Shown here piece by piece: positions 1 through 8,441 of a stretch of DNA of 64,000 nucleotides (the stretch's first letter is position 1; every line of letters begins with the position of its first letter). Both the position numbers and the translations under genes were made by a program. Source of the DNA: Pontiella agarivorans (GTDB lineage: Bacteria; Verrucomicrobiota; Kiritimatiellia; Kiritimatiellales; Pontiellaceae). Under the pieces are notes generated by a model. It was not told the origin of the DNA. It ran no database searches and worked only from the letters and a program-made list of their open reading frames with translations. The DNA is taken from contig NZ_JARVCO010000012.1 in the NCBI RefSeq assembly GCF_034531395.1, positions 682,001 through 746,000 on the forward strand, written 5' to 3'.

Positions 1-844
1 CCCAGGTTCCATGGATCCCGAAGCCGGTAATTTCCGGGTGTTCGTCCGATACGATCTTCATCCAGCGGGTACCCAGCACATTTTCGGGATCGCCGTATTC
101 AATCTGCTTGCCGTCTGTAAAACGAGTCCACGGCGGCTCGGTGATTTTATCCACGATTTCGAATTTAATAGCTGGTGTTTTACCGAATTTTCCGGTTCCG
201 ACAGGATAGCGTTTAAACAGTTTTTCGCCGGCCATGAGATCCAGAGTGTTTCTGCTTTTTGAAACGCGGATACTGAAATCGCCGTTATAAACAACCAATG
301 CGGCTCCGGCCCGAATCGTATCGGTCTGCATGCCGTTCATATCTTTAATCAGCGCGACTGTGGTATTGTATTTCTTTGCGATTTTTTGAAGATAATCGCC
401 CGGCTGAATGGAATAACGCTCTTTTCCGGGCATCGGAATCGAAGATTTCAGAAGCCTGATATTCACATCGCCAAGCAATTCGATGGCTTTATCGTTAGGT
501 GAACGGGCAACAATATCATCGAGCTGGCTTTTAGCCTCCAGCAGTTGACCGGCTTCGAGTGCCGCCTCCGCATCGGAAATAGCTGAAAGGATGGCCGGCG
601 ATGCTTCAACGGAATGGATCGGTTCCGGAATGCCCGGAACCAGCGGCTCCGGCGTGCTCATCATGGCTGGAACAGCCGGTTCAGGTGTGTCGGCAATTTC
701 GGGATCATCGGTTTTTTTGTCTTTCTGCCAGATCATATAAGCTGCTACCAGCGCAACCTGAATCAGGATGATGATCACAAAAACGGTTTTCCATCGACCG
801 CCGCCACGGTTGTTGTATGTGCCCGCATAAATTGGTTTTGCCAT
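1..844 (-). CDS. LysM plus L,D-transpeptidase (YkuD) protein, 3' end outside window
   Basis: Translating the reverse strand from the ATG at 844 gives an open frame of 281 codons that runs off the left edge without a stop. Residues 20-39 form one hydrophobic segment after a short basic N-terminus, so the protein should be membrane-anchored with the rest in the periplasm. A proline/glutamate-rich linker and a short alpha-helical stretch follow, then a LysM domain at about 143-186 (YSIQPGDYLQKIAKKYN). From about 188 a YkuD fold begins (VGTGKFGKTP; NVLGTRWMKI; GIHGT at 276-280). GIHGT is the first half of the family's catalytic signature; the SHGC cysteine half should lie beyond the window. Family role: peptidoglycan cross-linking or anchoring of envelope proteins. 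GAGG-like ribosome site GAGGG precedes the ATG. Confidence 0.88.
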   Translation of the reverse strand, partial: MAKPIYAGTYNNRGGGRWKTVFVIIILIQVALVAAYMIWQKDKKTDDPEIADTPEPAVPAMMSTPEPLVPGIPEPIHSVEASPAILSAISDAEAALEAGQLLEAKSQLDDIVARSPNDKAIELLGDVNIRLLKSSIPMPGKERYSIQPGDYLQKIAKKYNTTVALIKDMNGMQTDTIRAGAALVVYNGDFSIRVSKSRNTLDLMAGEKLFKRYPVGTGKFGKTPAIKFEIVDKITEPPWTRFTDGKQIEYGDPENVLGTRWMKIVSDEHPEITGFGIHGTW

Positions 845-969
845 AGTATAAATCCCTCGGATTCGTAAAAGATTCTCATTAATGCATATTCAGCTTTTCC
901 CGTGCAATCATATTACGGATTGCAGTTGGAAATACGGATGATGAACCGCTACTTTACAACCTTGTAATC

Positions 970-2742
970 ATGAAAATATTGCTCATTACACCGCCTTTGC
1001 TGCACCCCAATACGCCTTATGCGGCCACGCCATTGCTGACGGCCTGGCTTAAAACGCTGGGACATCAGGCCGTACAATCTGACCTCTCGCTGCAACTTTT
1101 GTTGAAATTGTTTTCCCGGAAAGGGCTTTCCGCAGTTTGTGCGGCATTGGAGATTCCTCCGGATGCTGCCGAGCCGTATTTGAAAACGATCGATCCGGTC
1201 CTTGCTTTTTTACAAAACCGTAATCCGGACGCAATGGAGAATATTCTGGATCGCGGCTGGTTGCCGGAGGGTGAGCATCTGGCCCGGGCTTATGAAATGG
1301 AGGAACAGCTCGGGTGGAATTTTCGGGAGTTGGATTTCATGGATCGCGCGCGTTATCTGGCCAGTCTGTATCTCGATGATATTGCCGATGCCGCCGCCGG
1401 ACTGGATCCGAATTTTGAATTTTCCCGCTATGCTGAAAAAATTGCCGCCAGTGTTCCTGACTTTGCGAAGATTCGGAATGAACTTGAAGGCAGCCCATCT
1501 GTTTTTTTTCAGTGGCTGGAAGAACTGACGGATGCGGCAATGGTCCTGCATCGGCCGGAAATGGTTGTGCTGACGGTTCCGTTTCCGGGATGTCTGCTCG
1601 GTGCGCTGATTACAGCGCGACGTATAAAGCACACTTGCGCAGGTGTGCGCATTGTGCTGGGCGGGGGGTATGTGAATACCGAATTGAGGGAGCTCGCGGA
1701 TCCCGGAATTTTTGACTATGTCGATTTCATTACGCTCGACAGCGGGTTTTTGCCGCTCAGGCAACTGGCCGCTGGCGGGCAGCCGGTGCGGACATTTAAA
1801 CGGGAAAACGGCGCGGTTATTTTCCAAACTTCGGAAATGCCTGAAATTCCACATGCGGAGCTGCCGCCGCCGGATTTTCAGGGATTGGAGCTCGGGGATT
1901 ATTTCGGGGTGTTTGAGACGCTCAATCCGGTCACACGGCTCTGGTCGGATGAGCGGTGGAATAAGCTGGTGCTGGCCCATGGGTGCTGTTGGAGCCGTTG
2001 TGCATTCTGTGATACATCCATTGATTATATCTGCCGATATGATCCGGCAGATCCGGTTTCGATCTGCGACTGGATTGTTCATGTGATGAACGAAACCGGT
2101 TTCCGGGGTTTTCATTTTGTCGATGAAGCGTTGCCGCCGGATCTGCTTGATGGATTGTGCGATGAGATTCTGCACCGTAAACTGGACATTGAGTGGTGGG
2201 GCAACATCCGGTACGAAAAGCGGTTCTCGAGCGATCTGATTCGAAAAATGGCCGCCGCCGGTTGCATCGCGGTTACCGGGGGGCTCGAAACCGGATGCGA
2301 TCGAACGCTGAAGCTGATGTGCAAGGGGATTGTAATGAGGCACGCGATTCGTGTGCTGACCGACCTGGCCGATGCCGGGATTCTGACGCACGCCTATCTG
2401 ATGTATGGTTTTCCGACACAGACCGCAGCCGAAACTTTCCATACCTTGGAAACCGTGCGCGATCTTTTCGCTCAAGATATTTTGCATTCTGCCTACTGGC
2501 ATCGGTTTGCACTGACGGCCCATAGCGGGATCTCGATGAATCCGGAACAGTATTGCATTTCCGTGCCTGAAACGGCTCCGGCATCATTTGCGCTGAATGA
2601 AATTCCGTTCGATGCTTCGTTCGATCACGATCTTGATGACATGGGAGAGATGCTGAAGCGTGCAACATATAATTATATGCTCGGTCTGGGGCTGGAAATG
2701 CCTGTGGATACGTGGTGGCCTGAACAAAAAATAACGTTTTAG
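970..2742 (+). CDS. B12-binding-type radical SAM protein
   Basis: 590 residues. The N-terminal half resembles a cobalamin-binding fold: it opens with MKILLITPPLL, and around residues 198-240 has a hydrophobic strand, helix and GGGYVN turn. The radical SAM cluster motif CX3CX2C is at C340, C344 and C347 (CWSRCAFC). A further GG-(L)-ET segment near 440 fits SAM binding. Such proteins carry out radical-based methylations, ring rearrangements or other modifications, but the substrate cannot be read from this sequence. The start ATG at 970 gives the canonical MKILLI beginning. It stands alone between a divergent transpeptidase gene and a small membrane protein gene. One copy of the TTCCA-N5-TGGAA repeat lies inside the gene at 2437-2451. 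Confidence 0.85.
   Translation: MKILLITPPLLHPNTPYAATPLLTAWLKTLGHQAVQSDLSLQLLLKLFSRKGLSAVCAALEIPPDAAEPYLKTIDPVLAFLQNRNPDAMENILDRGWLPEGEHLARAYEMEEQLGWNFRELDFMDRARYLASLYLDDIADAAAGLDPNFEFSRYAEKIAASVPDFAKIRNELEGSPSVFFQWLEELTDAAMVLHRPEMVVLTVPFPGCLLGALITARRIKHTCAGVRIVLGGGYVNTELRELADPGIFDYVDFITLDSGFLPLRQLAAGGQPVRTFKRENGAVIFQTSEMPEIPHAELPPPDFQGLELGDYFGVFETLNPVTRLWSDERWNKLVLAHGCCWSRCAFCDTSIDYICRYDPADPVSICDWIVHVMNETGFRGFHFVDEALPPDLLDGLCDEILHRKLDIEWWGNIRYEKRFSSDLIRKMAAAGCIAVTGGLETGCDRTLKLMCKGIVMRHAIRVLTDLADAGILTHAYLMYGFPTQTAAETFHTLETVRDLFAQDILHSAYWHRFALTAHSGISMNPEQYCISVPETAPASFALNEIPFDASFDHDLDDMGEMLKRATYNYMLGLGLEMPVDTWWPEQKITF
2437..2451. repeat. Dispersed palindrome TTCCA-TACCT-TGGAA
   Basis: Exact copy inside the radical SAM gene; flanked by T and A (TTTCCA/TGGAAA). 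Read in frame as F-H-T-L-E. Confidence 0.9.
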
Positions 2743-2789
2743 AATTCTGTTAGGGCACCATTCTGCTATCATTCTAGTTGGTGTAAACG

Positions 2790-3152
2790 ATGTTGAAAAA
2801 CAGAACGCTAATGTTAGTTGCAGCTGCTTGGCTGGTTTCGCTTTCGGTGCCTGCTCAGGATGCCGGAGCGAAGGAATCGATGGATCCTTCGGATAAAGTG
2901 ACGGCGGTGTATGGTGTGACGGCGGATGATTATCTCATCAAACAGGAGGCCTCCCGGGGGAATGCCCGTGCAAAATACCGAGGCGGCCGATCCCGTCAGT
3001 CGCTGGACCTTCCCGATGCGTTCTACTTTATAGGCGGTGTTGTTTTTGTTCTGATTCTGATGCGCGTGCTGGTGATTTTTATCACTGCCTTTGAGGAGAA
3101 ACGCAAGGAGGAGGAGAATCAGATGGCCAGCGAACACTTCAATCCTGATTAA
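2790..3152 (+). CDS. Small secreted/membrane protein of unknown function
   Basis: 120 residues. The N-terminus (basic MLKNRT, then LMLVAAAWLVSLSVPAQ) is a plausible signal peptide with cleavage after PAQ or nearby. A second hydrophobic segment lies at about 84-102 (FYFIGGVVFVLILMRVLVIF), followed by a charged tail (EEKRKEEE). The mature protein would thus be a periplasmic piece of about 60 residues, one membrane helix and a cytoplasmic tail. No family was recognised. It lies 47 bp after the radical SAM gene and 45 bp before recN, all on the plus strand, so it may be cotranscribed with either. Confidence 0.65.
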   Translation: MLKNRTLMLVAAAWLVSLSVPAQDAGAKESMDPSDKVTAVYGVTADDYLIKQEASRGNARAKYRGGRSRQSLDLPDAFYFIGGVVFVLILMRVLVIFITAFEEKRKEEENQMASEHFNPD

Positions 3153-3197
3153 TCCGGCTTGCGCAAACCGCGCGAAGTTTGGATACTCCGCCGGAAT

Positions 3198-4862
3198 ATG
3201 CTCAGGACGTTAAAAATTAAAAACCTCGCACTGGTCGACGATGTACAGGTCGGCTTTTCTGAAGGACTCAATGTTATTACCGGCGAAACAGGGGCTGGGA
3301 AATCGCTTATGATCGGAGCGTTGCGTCTTCTGCTCGGTGAGCGCGCGGATAAATCCTTGATCCGGACCGGCGAAACCTCCTGCTCGGTCCATGCGGAATT
3401 CGGGCTGGAGGACTGCAGGGCCGTTGATGCCATCCTGGAAGATGTGGGGCTGGAGCCGTGTGACGGAGGGCTGCTGATTATCCGTCGGGTTATTACCGGT
3501 ACATCGAACAGGACTACTGTTAATGATGAATCGGTTACCCTCAATGCTTTAAAACGGCTGGGTGAGGTGTTGGTCGATATGCATGGGCCGTATGATCATC
3601 AGTCGTTGCTGGATCAGCATGTGCAGCTCGAAATTCTTGATGCATTCGGTCAAATCGATCATAGCGAATATCAGGAGCACTATCGAAAATATCGCGATGT
3701 GCAGAAGCAGATCGAGGCACTTAATTCCGATAATGAGGAGGATCTGCAGCGCCAGATCGAGTTTCTGGATTATAGGGTCAATGAAATCGAATCCGCCAAT
3801 CTTAATCCCGAGGAGGAGGCGGAGGTTGAAGAAGAGCACAGTAAAATTGCCAATGCGCAGCATGTGATTGAGCTGGCCAACGGGACGGTTCAGGCCCTGA
3901 CAGAAGGCGAAGGTTGTGCTTTTGAAGGTCTTGTATCCGCGCAGCAGGCGCTGAATCAGTTGATTAAACTGATGCCCGAAGCTCAGGACTGGCATGACGA
4001 ACTTGAAAGCGCGGTAACATCTGTGCAGGAAGTTGTGCGCTCTATTGAGCAGTCTGCCGGTGATATTGACGCCAGTGCTGAACGCATGGAGTGGTTGGAT
4101 GACCGTTTGACCACGTATCAGACACTGAAGCGTAAATACGGAACCACCGTTGAGGAAGTTCTTGAAAATGGTGCACAGTGGGCAGAGCAGCTTAAGGAAT
4201 TGCGGGGCCGGGATAAAAAGCGGGAAAAGTTGGAAAATCAACTGACTCTCATTTTTCAGGATCTGGATCAGACCGGAGCAAAACTGAGGGCGGCGCGTGA
4301 AAATGTGGCCGACCATCTGTCCGAATGTATCACTCGCGAGCTCGTTGATATCGGGTTTGAGCATGGCTTTTTTGATGTCCAGATTACACCGTGCGATCCG
4401 ACGCCGACCGGCATGGATACCATCGATTTCGGTTTCGCCCCGAATGCCGGCGAAGATATGCGGCCTTTACGTATGATTGCATCTTCGGGGGAAATTTCGC
4501 GCGTTATGCTCGCCACCAAAGCAGTGCTTGCGAAGCAGGATCAGATTCCGGTGCTGGTCTTCGACGAAATCGATGCCAATATCGGTGGTGAAATCGGCGG
4601 AGCGGTCGGGCGAAAACTGGCAGAGGTTGCCCGGCATCATCAATTGCTCTGTATTACTCATCTTCCTCAGGTTGCCGCATGCGGTAATCGGCATCTGGCG
4701 GTCTCAAAAAAGGTGGAAGACGGGCGGACTTTTACTGAAGTTGAGTTGCTTGACGACGAAACCCGTCCGGAGGAACTTGCCCGCATGCTTGGCGGAAAAG
4801 ACTCCACCAACGTCACGCTTCAACACGCCAGAGAAATGCTGGAGCAGACGTCTTTTCTTTAG
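3198..4862 (+). CDS. recN: DNA repair ATPase RecN
   Basis: 554 residues, the usual RecN length. It begins MLRTLKIKNLALVDD, the family's standard opening, so I prefer the ATG at 3198 over an in-frame TTG at 3159. Walker A is GETGAGKS at 29-36. The centre is a long acidic coiled-coil, and the C-terminus carries an ABC signature-like SSGEISRVMLA and Walker B LVFDEIDANIGGE, then the HLPQVAA switch histidine. RecN is an SMC-like protein that acts early in double-strand break repair and is SOS-induced in many bacteria. Here lexA lies convergently downstream; I see no LexA-type operator in front of recN. Confidence 0.95.
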   Translation: MLRTLKIKNLALVDDVQVGFSEGLNVITGETGAGKSLMIGALRLLLGERADKSLIRTGETSCSVHAEFGLEDCRAVDAILEDVGLEPCDGGLLIIRRVITGTSNRTTVNDESVTLNALKRLGEVLVDMHGPYDHQSLLDQHVQLEILDAFGQIDHSEYQEHYRKYRDVQKQIEALNSDNEEDLQRQIEFLDYRVNEIESANLNPEEEAEVEEEHSKIANAQHVIELANGTVQALTEGEGCAFEGLVSAQQALNQLIKLMPEAQDWHDELESAVTSVQEVVRSIEQSAGDIDASAERMEWLDDRLTTYQTLKRKYGTTVEEVLENGAQWAEQLKELRGRDKKREKLENQLTLIFQDLDQTGAKLRAARENVADHLSECITRELVDIGFEHGFFDVQITPCDPTPTGMDTIDFGFAPNAGEDMRPLRMIASSGEISRVMLATKAVLAKQDQIPVLVFDEIDANIGGEIGGAVGRKLAEVARHHQLLCITHLPQVAACGNRHLAVSKKVEDGRTFTEVELLDDETRPEELARMLGGKDSTNVTLQHAREMLEQTSFL

Positions 4863-4975
4863 ACGTTCTGGCGGGACTTCTTTTAACTCTGTGTAAGGGC
4901 GATGACGAGCTCTTGCGGAATGGGTATGCGCTTGGTCGAGGCTTGATTCTGTTGCTGTTCTCCGCCGGGGTGATT

Positions 4976-5206
4976 TCAGGAACCCATGCGTAAACTGATT
5001 AAAGAGCGGGGTTTTCTGCGTTGCATGTAGTCGAGCTGTAACGGCAGGGACTGGAAAGGGATGGTTTTCAGCCCTTGTTCCGGTTCGTTGCGTTTTCGGG
5101 GAGCTGCACGGCGAGAATTGCGGGCGGTGTGGCGATCCCCGAAATAGGCTTCGAGGCAATTGCTGAGGGTGTTGTAGGGTTGGGGATGGGTTTTCAGTGC
5201 TTTCAT
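4976..5206 (-). CDS. Small Arg-rich ORF directly downstream of lexA
   Basis: 76 codons starting 18 bp after the lexA stop, preceded on the minus strand by a strong ribosome site (AAGAAGGAG, about 7 bp before the ATG). The product is Arg/Pro-rich with no membrane segment and no recognised family. Reading past its TGA in frame gives another 29 codons (ending IPIPQELVIALTQS) that look protein-like, so this could be a decayed longer gene with a premature stop. Its position suggests cotranscription with lexA and therefore SOS control. It could also be a non-coding remnant. Confidence 0.4.
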   Translation of the reverse strand: MKALKTHPQPYNTLSNCLEAYFGDRHTARNSRRAAPRKRNEPEQGLKTIPFQSLPLQLDYMQRRKPRSLISLRMGS

Positions 5207-5224
5207 GGAATTCTCCTTCTTAAA

Positions 5225-5815
5225 TCAGGTGTTGTATTTCCGGACGACGGCTTTGACGATGCCGCCGATGCTGAGGGTGCGTTCGGGGCGCATGCGGGTG
5301 AAGGCGGAGTTGGCGGGGTCGAGGTAGACGCCGGTTTCATCTTTTCCGAAATATTTGAGGGTCCATTCTCCGTCGATCTGGGCAACGACAATATCGTTCT
5401 GTTTCGGCGCGCCGCCTTTTTCGACAAGAACGAGGTCGCCGGGCTGAATGCCGGCATCGATCATCGATTCGCCGCTGACCGTGAGCAGGTAGGTTGCCTC
5501 GGGGCGGCGGACGAGATACTGGTCGAGATTGATGGAGTCGACGAGCTCTTCTTCGGCGGGGGAGGGAAAGCCGGCCTGTACAGAACCGAGCAGTTTGGTG
5601 GATCCGGTAATCTTGGTAGTCAATAAAATGCGGTTGTCGCTGCCTCGGTCGAGGTATCCGAGTTTTAACAGCTTATTAACAGGTCCGTAGACGGCGTTTT
5701 TGGATTTATAGCCGAAGAGATTAGCCATTTCGGCATAGCTTGGCGCGCGGCCTTCGGCATCGTAAAAGGCGCGTAATTGTTCAATTTTCTCAGCTAAATT
5801 AATTGTTCTGGGCAT
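5225..5815 (-). CDS. lexA: SOS repressor LexA
   Basis: 196 residues. The N-terminal winged-helix domain (about 1-65) has the LexA pattern RAPSYAEMANLFGYKSKNAVYGPVNKL. The autocleavage bond is Ala81-Gly82 (SVQAGF). The S24 peptidase dyad is Ser117 (SGESM) and Lys154 (WTLKYF), close to the E. coli numbers 84/85, 119 and 156. LexA represses DNA-damage genes until RecA filaments trigger self-cleavage. A dyad operator lies between its own -35 and -10 boxes (5854-5882), so autoregulation is expected. A small ORF follows 18 bp downstream. Confidence 0.95.
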   Translation of the reverse strand: MPRTINLAEKIEQLRAFYDAEGRAPSYAEMANLFGYKSKNAVYGPVNKLLKLGYLDRGSDNRILLTTKITGSTKLLGSVQAGFPSPAEEELVDSINLDQYLVRRPEATYLLTVSGESMIDAGIQPGDLVLVEKGGAPKQNDIVVAQIDGEWTLKYFGKDETGVYLDPANSAFTRMRPERTLSIGGIVKAVVRKYNT

Positions 5816-5853
5816 CGTTCGTTTTGGGGTATTTTTTTCAATGTCTGGAAAAA

Positions 5854-5882
5854 TATATAACTGAACGTTCGTACAGTTACAA
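5854..5882 (-). promoter_or_regulatory. lexA promoter with overlapping LexA-type operator
   Basis: On the minus strand TTGTAA (5877-5882) and TATATA (5854-5859) are separated by exactly 17 bp. The spacer is filled by a 20-bp imperfect dyad at 5859-5878, with 8 of 10 positions symmetric: outer arms AACTG and CAGTT, central GAACGTTC. It fits CTG-N10-CAG, as in the gammaproteobacterial SOS box, and also contains the CGAACGTTC element seen in Gram-positive boxes. Binding is inferred. Confidence 0.75.
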
Positions 5883-6251
5883 GGCTGTTAATAACTGAAA
5901 ATGATGAAATGAGCGAATTTGTTAGGAAATAGGCCGTTTTATTTATGCGTCGATGACTTGTTCACAGTTAGCGGGCGGTTAGGGGATAGAGATGAACAAT
6001 ATGGTCGGTTCAACTTAATATGACCGGATCCTGAGTGGGGACTGTGATAATTAATGTTTCGTATGTGAAATCAGATTTTTCGAGGGCGGCGTAGATCAAC
6101 GCGTTGGGAGATTTTCGGAAAGCTGCCGCTCCGGTTGATGAGGCTGTGGCGGGTCCCCGCTGATGTCGAAGAGGAATGGATCGGCCGGCGGTCCGAGCTT
6201 TTCTGCATAGCGGGAGCAATTTCCTGGAAAAAGGGGAATGAATGCTATGAG
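5883..6251. other. Intergenic region with possible gene remnant
   Basis: No convincing gene. The 5883-6009 part is AT-rich and belongs to the lexA upstream region. On the minus strand at about 6100-6220 one frame reads RYAEKLGPPADPFLFDISGDP and continues to a stop, which looks like degraded protein-coding sequence, but it has no start codon or ribosome site. A 69-codon ATG ORF at 6010-6219 in another minus-strand frame lacks coding character. Confidence 0.35.
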
Positions 6252-7568
6252 CTATGGTTGTTGCTTTTTTCTGGGATTGCGGCGTGCATTTTTTCCGGGC
6301 CCGGCATCTTTATGCAGGTTTTTCTGTTGGCCGGGGGGGAGGCGCCAGGTGGTCTGCTCACGGATTTTACTGATGTGCTTTTTTTTGTCCGGGGTGTGTT
6401 TGGATTTTACGTTTCCGGAGAAGTTTTTCACCTGTTCGGAGTGGAAGGGGTGCGCTTCAACGACGTCGATGTCTTCGTTCAGGTGGGCCAGGATGTCGCG
6501 CAGGTATCCTTTTTCAGTCGGGTCGCAGAAGCTGATGGCGTGGCCTGAGGCCCCGGCGCGGGCGGTGCGGCCGATACGATGGACGAAGGTTTCGGGTTCG
6601 TTGGGGAGATCGAAGTTGATGATGTGCGAGATGTTTTCGATGTCGATGCCTCGTGCGGCGAGATCGGTGGCGATCAGGATCGGGATTTCGCCGGATTTAA
6701 ACTTTTCGAGGATTTCCTGTCGATGGCGCTGTTCTTTGTCGCCGTGAAGAACTGCCGCTGGAAGTCCCTGTTTTTTCATGGATTCGGTCAGGCGGTCAGC
6801 GCCGCGCCGGGTGCGGCAGAAGACGAGGATGCGTTCATATTTCAGCTTTTTAAGCAGCCAGCTGAGGAGGGCGTTTTTATTGTTTTTTTCAACATAATAG
6901 AGCGATTTGTGAATGTTTTCCGCCGCGGCGGAGACGGGGTCGGCCGAGATGGTCATGGGTTTGTGCAGAATGCCGGTGGCGAGCGAGAGTGCTTCGGGGG
7001 GCATGGTGGCGGAGAAGAAGAGGGCCTGGCGGGTTTGCGGGAGCATTGGGGCGATTTTCCGGATATCCGGTGCAAACCCCATGTCGAGCATGCGGTCGGC
7101 TTCATCGACCACAAAAACCTCAACTTGGTCGAGTTTGAGAGCTTTTCGTTCGATCAGATCAAGCATGCGGCCGGGAGTGGCGATGAGGATATCAACGCCC
7201 TCGCGCAGGGTGAGGATCTGGTTTTCATATTCGGTTCCGCCATGGACGAGTAGTGAGGTCAGTTCGGTGTGGGCGGTAAATTTCCGGATGGTTGATAAAA
7301 GCTGAATAGCAAGTTCCCGGGTGGGGGAGAGAATGAGGGAGCGGACGCGGATTTCGCGTGCGGCGGTCCAGCTGTCTTCCAGTTTCTGGATAAGCGGAAG
7401 GGAAAAGGCGGCGGTTTTTCCGGTGCCTGTACGGGCGAGGCCGATGATGTCGCGGCCGGTTCCAATGGCTGGAATGGCCTGCTGTTGAATCGGGGTCGGA
7501 GCTGTGAAGCCCGCATCTTCGATCGCTTGAAGAATTTTTTTGTTCTGAATTAAGTCGGAAAATTGCAT
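6252..7568 (-). CDS. DEAD-box ATP-dependent RNA helicase (RhlE-like)
   Basis: 438 residues from the ATG at 7568 (MQFSDLIQNKKILQAI); an upstream in-frame ATG would add a low-complexity leader unlike the family. Motifs in order: Q-motif (PTPIQQQAIPA), motif I ARTGTGKT, Ia PTRELAIQ, II DEAD, III SAT, V ATDLAARGID, VI HRIGRTAR. The C-terminus after about 370 is a basic tail (KKKHISK, NARRNPRKKQ), typical of RhlE-group helicases that bind RNA non-specifically. Probable roles are ribosome assembly or RNA turnover. The Q-motif coding sequence contains a TTCCA-N5-TGGAA copy (7460-7474), here read as I-P-A-I-G-T. The gene is divergent from the yceD-fab operon. Confidence 0.93.
   Translation of the reverse strand: MQFSDLIQNKKILQAIEDAGFTAPTPIQQQAIPAIGTGRDIIGLARTGTGKTAAFSLPLIQKLEDSWTAAREIRVRSLILSPTRELAIQLLSTIRKFTAHTELTSLLVHGGTEYENQILTLREGVDILIATPGRMLDLIERKALKLDQVEVFVVDEADRMLDMGFAPDIRKIAPMLPQTRQALFFSATMPPEALSLATGILHKPMTISADPVSAAAENIHKSLYYVEKNNKNALLSWLLKKLKYERILVFCRTRRGADRLTESMKKQGLPAAVLHGDKEQRHRQEILEKFKSGEIPILIATDLAARGIDIENISHIINFDLPNEPETFVHRIGRTARAGASGHAISFCDPTEKGYLRDILAHLNEDIDVVEAHPFHSEQVKNFSGNVKSKHTPDKKKHISKIREQTTWRLPPGQQKNLHKDAGPGKNARRNPRKKQQP
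7460..7474. repeat. Dispersed palindrome TTCCA-ATGGC-TGGAA
   Basis: Exact copy in the Q-motif of the DEAD-box helicase gene; read on the minus strand as I-P-A-I-G-T. Confidence 0.8.
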
Positions 7569-7661
7569 GGGTGAAAGGTACCGCGGAAAGCTGAAACTTG
7601 AAACTTGAAACCGGAAGGAAAAAGCGGACACACTCCGTGTTTTAGGAATCAGGAAGCGATT

Positions 7662-8123
7662 ATGAATATTTTAGTGGCGAGGATCCCGGAAGAGGGGTCG
7701 AATTATGAGGGTGATGATCCGGGGGATATTCTGCATGCGGAGCAGGAGCAGTTTCTGCGTAATCCCGGCGATGTGCACTATAAGCTGTATGTCCAGCGGG
7801 TGTCGGATGAGTTGGTGGTGCGCGGCGAGCTGAATGTCGATGTGGAGCTGCAGTGTGCAAGATGTTCGGAATTTTTCTCGACAACGGTAGGGGTTTCCGA
7901 TTTTCTACGCGCTTGTCCCGCCCCGGAAGGCACCGACTCGGTGGATATTACGGAGGATTTTCGTGAGGAAATTCTTTTGCATGTGCCAAGCTTTCCGGTG
8001 TGCAGCGAAGAGTGTAAGGGTGTTTGTGCGCAGTGCGGTGCCGACTTGAATAAGGGGGCATGCGCATGCGAAAAAGATGAAGGCCCGAGTGCCTGGTCGG
8101 CGCTGGATGGATTGAATTTATAA
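7662..8123 (+). CDS. yceD: DUF177/YceD family protein
   Basis: 153 residues from the ATG at 7662 with AGGAAG upstream; an earlier in-frame start at 7605 would add an unrelated leader. It has the DUF177 pattern VRGELNVDVELQCARC followed later by an FPVCSEECKGVC-AQCGADLN metal-binding-like cysteine cluster and a WSALDGLNL terminus. YceD is nearly always encoded just before rpmF, as here, and has been linked to 23S rRNA accumulation; its biochemistry is not settled. First gene of the L32-fatty acid operon. Confidence 0.9.
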   Translation: MNILVARIPEEGSNYEGDDPGDILHAEQEQFLRNPGDVHYKLYVQRVSDELVVRGELNVDVELQCARCSEFFSTTVGVSDFLRACPAPEGTDSVDITEDFREEILLHVPSFPVCSEECKGVCAQCGADLNKGACACEKDEGPSAWSALDGLNL

Positions 8124-8247
8124 ATAACCGCGCGAGCGGTGGAGTTGTTGGTTGCCGGGAAAGGTGTTTCTGGAGAAACAATGTGCTGACAGCTGATAAT
8201 GATTAACTGATAACGTTGCGCTTAGCGCAGATGTAAGGAGGATTGCG

Positions 8248-8436
8248 ATGGCAGTTCCAAAAAGAAAAACTTCGAAGAGCAAAACAGCAAGCCGCAAGGC
8301 GCAGAACATGAAAAAGCCGATTGCGCGTGCATCTTCCTGCCCGCAGTGCGGTGCTCCGGCTCAGCCGCATCATGCGTGTAAGAGTTGCGGATATTATAAC
8401 GGACGTCAGGTTCTCACGGTCGCTACTGAAGACTAG
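8248..8436 (+). CDS. rpmF: 50S ribosomal protein L32
   Basis: 62 residues, MAVPKRKTSKSKTASRKAQ start and a zinc ribbon with C31, C34, C44 and C47 (CPQC, CKSC). A very strong ribosome site AAGGAGG precedes the ATG. It lies between yceD and plsX, the common bacterial arrangement that links ribosome production with phospholipid synthesis. This is the cysteine-containing, zinc-binding version of L32. The 124-bp gap before it holds a small hairpin near 8215-8228 but no clear promoter. Confidence 0.97.
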   Translation: MAVPKRKTSKSKTASRKAQNMKKPIARASSCPQCGAPAQPHHACKSCGYYNGRQVLTVATED

Positions 8437-8441
8437 AGATC

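Noticed and set aside
1210-2523. A 437-codon minus-strand ORF opposite the radical SAM gene
   Set aside because: Its composition (many His, Arg, Gln, Ile) is that of a reverse-complement shadow, and the plus-strand frame has clear motifs.
5075-5626. A 183-codon plus-strand ORF opposite lexA
   Set aside because: Gly/Phe-rich shadow; LexA motifs are on the minus strand.
6010-6219. A 69-codon minus-strand ORF downstream of the helicase
   Set aside because: No ribosome site and unlike protein sequence; another frame in the same place looks more coding-like but is also broken.
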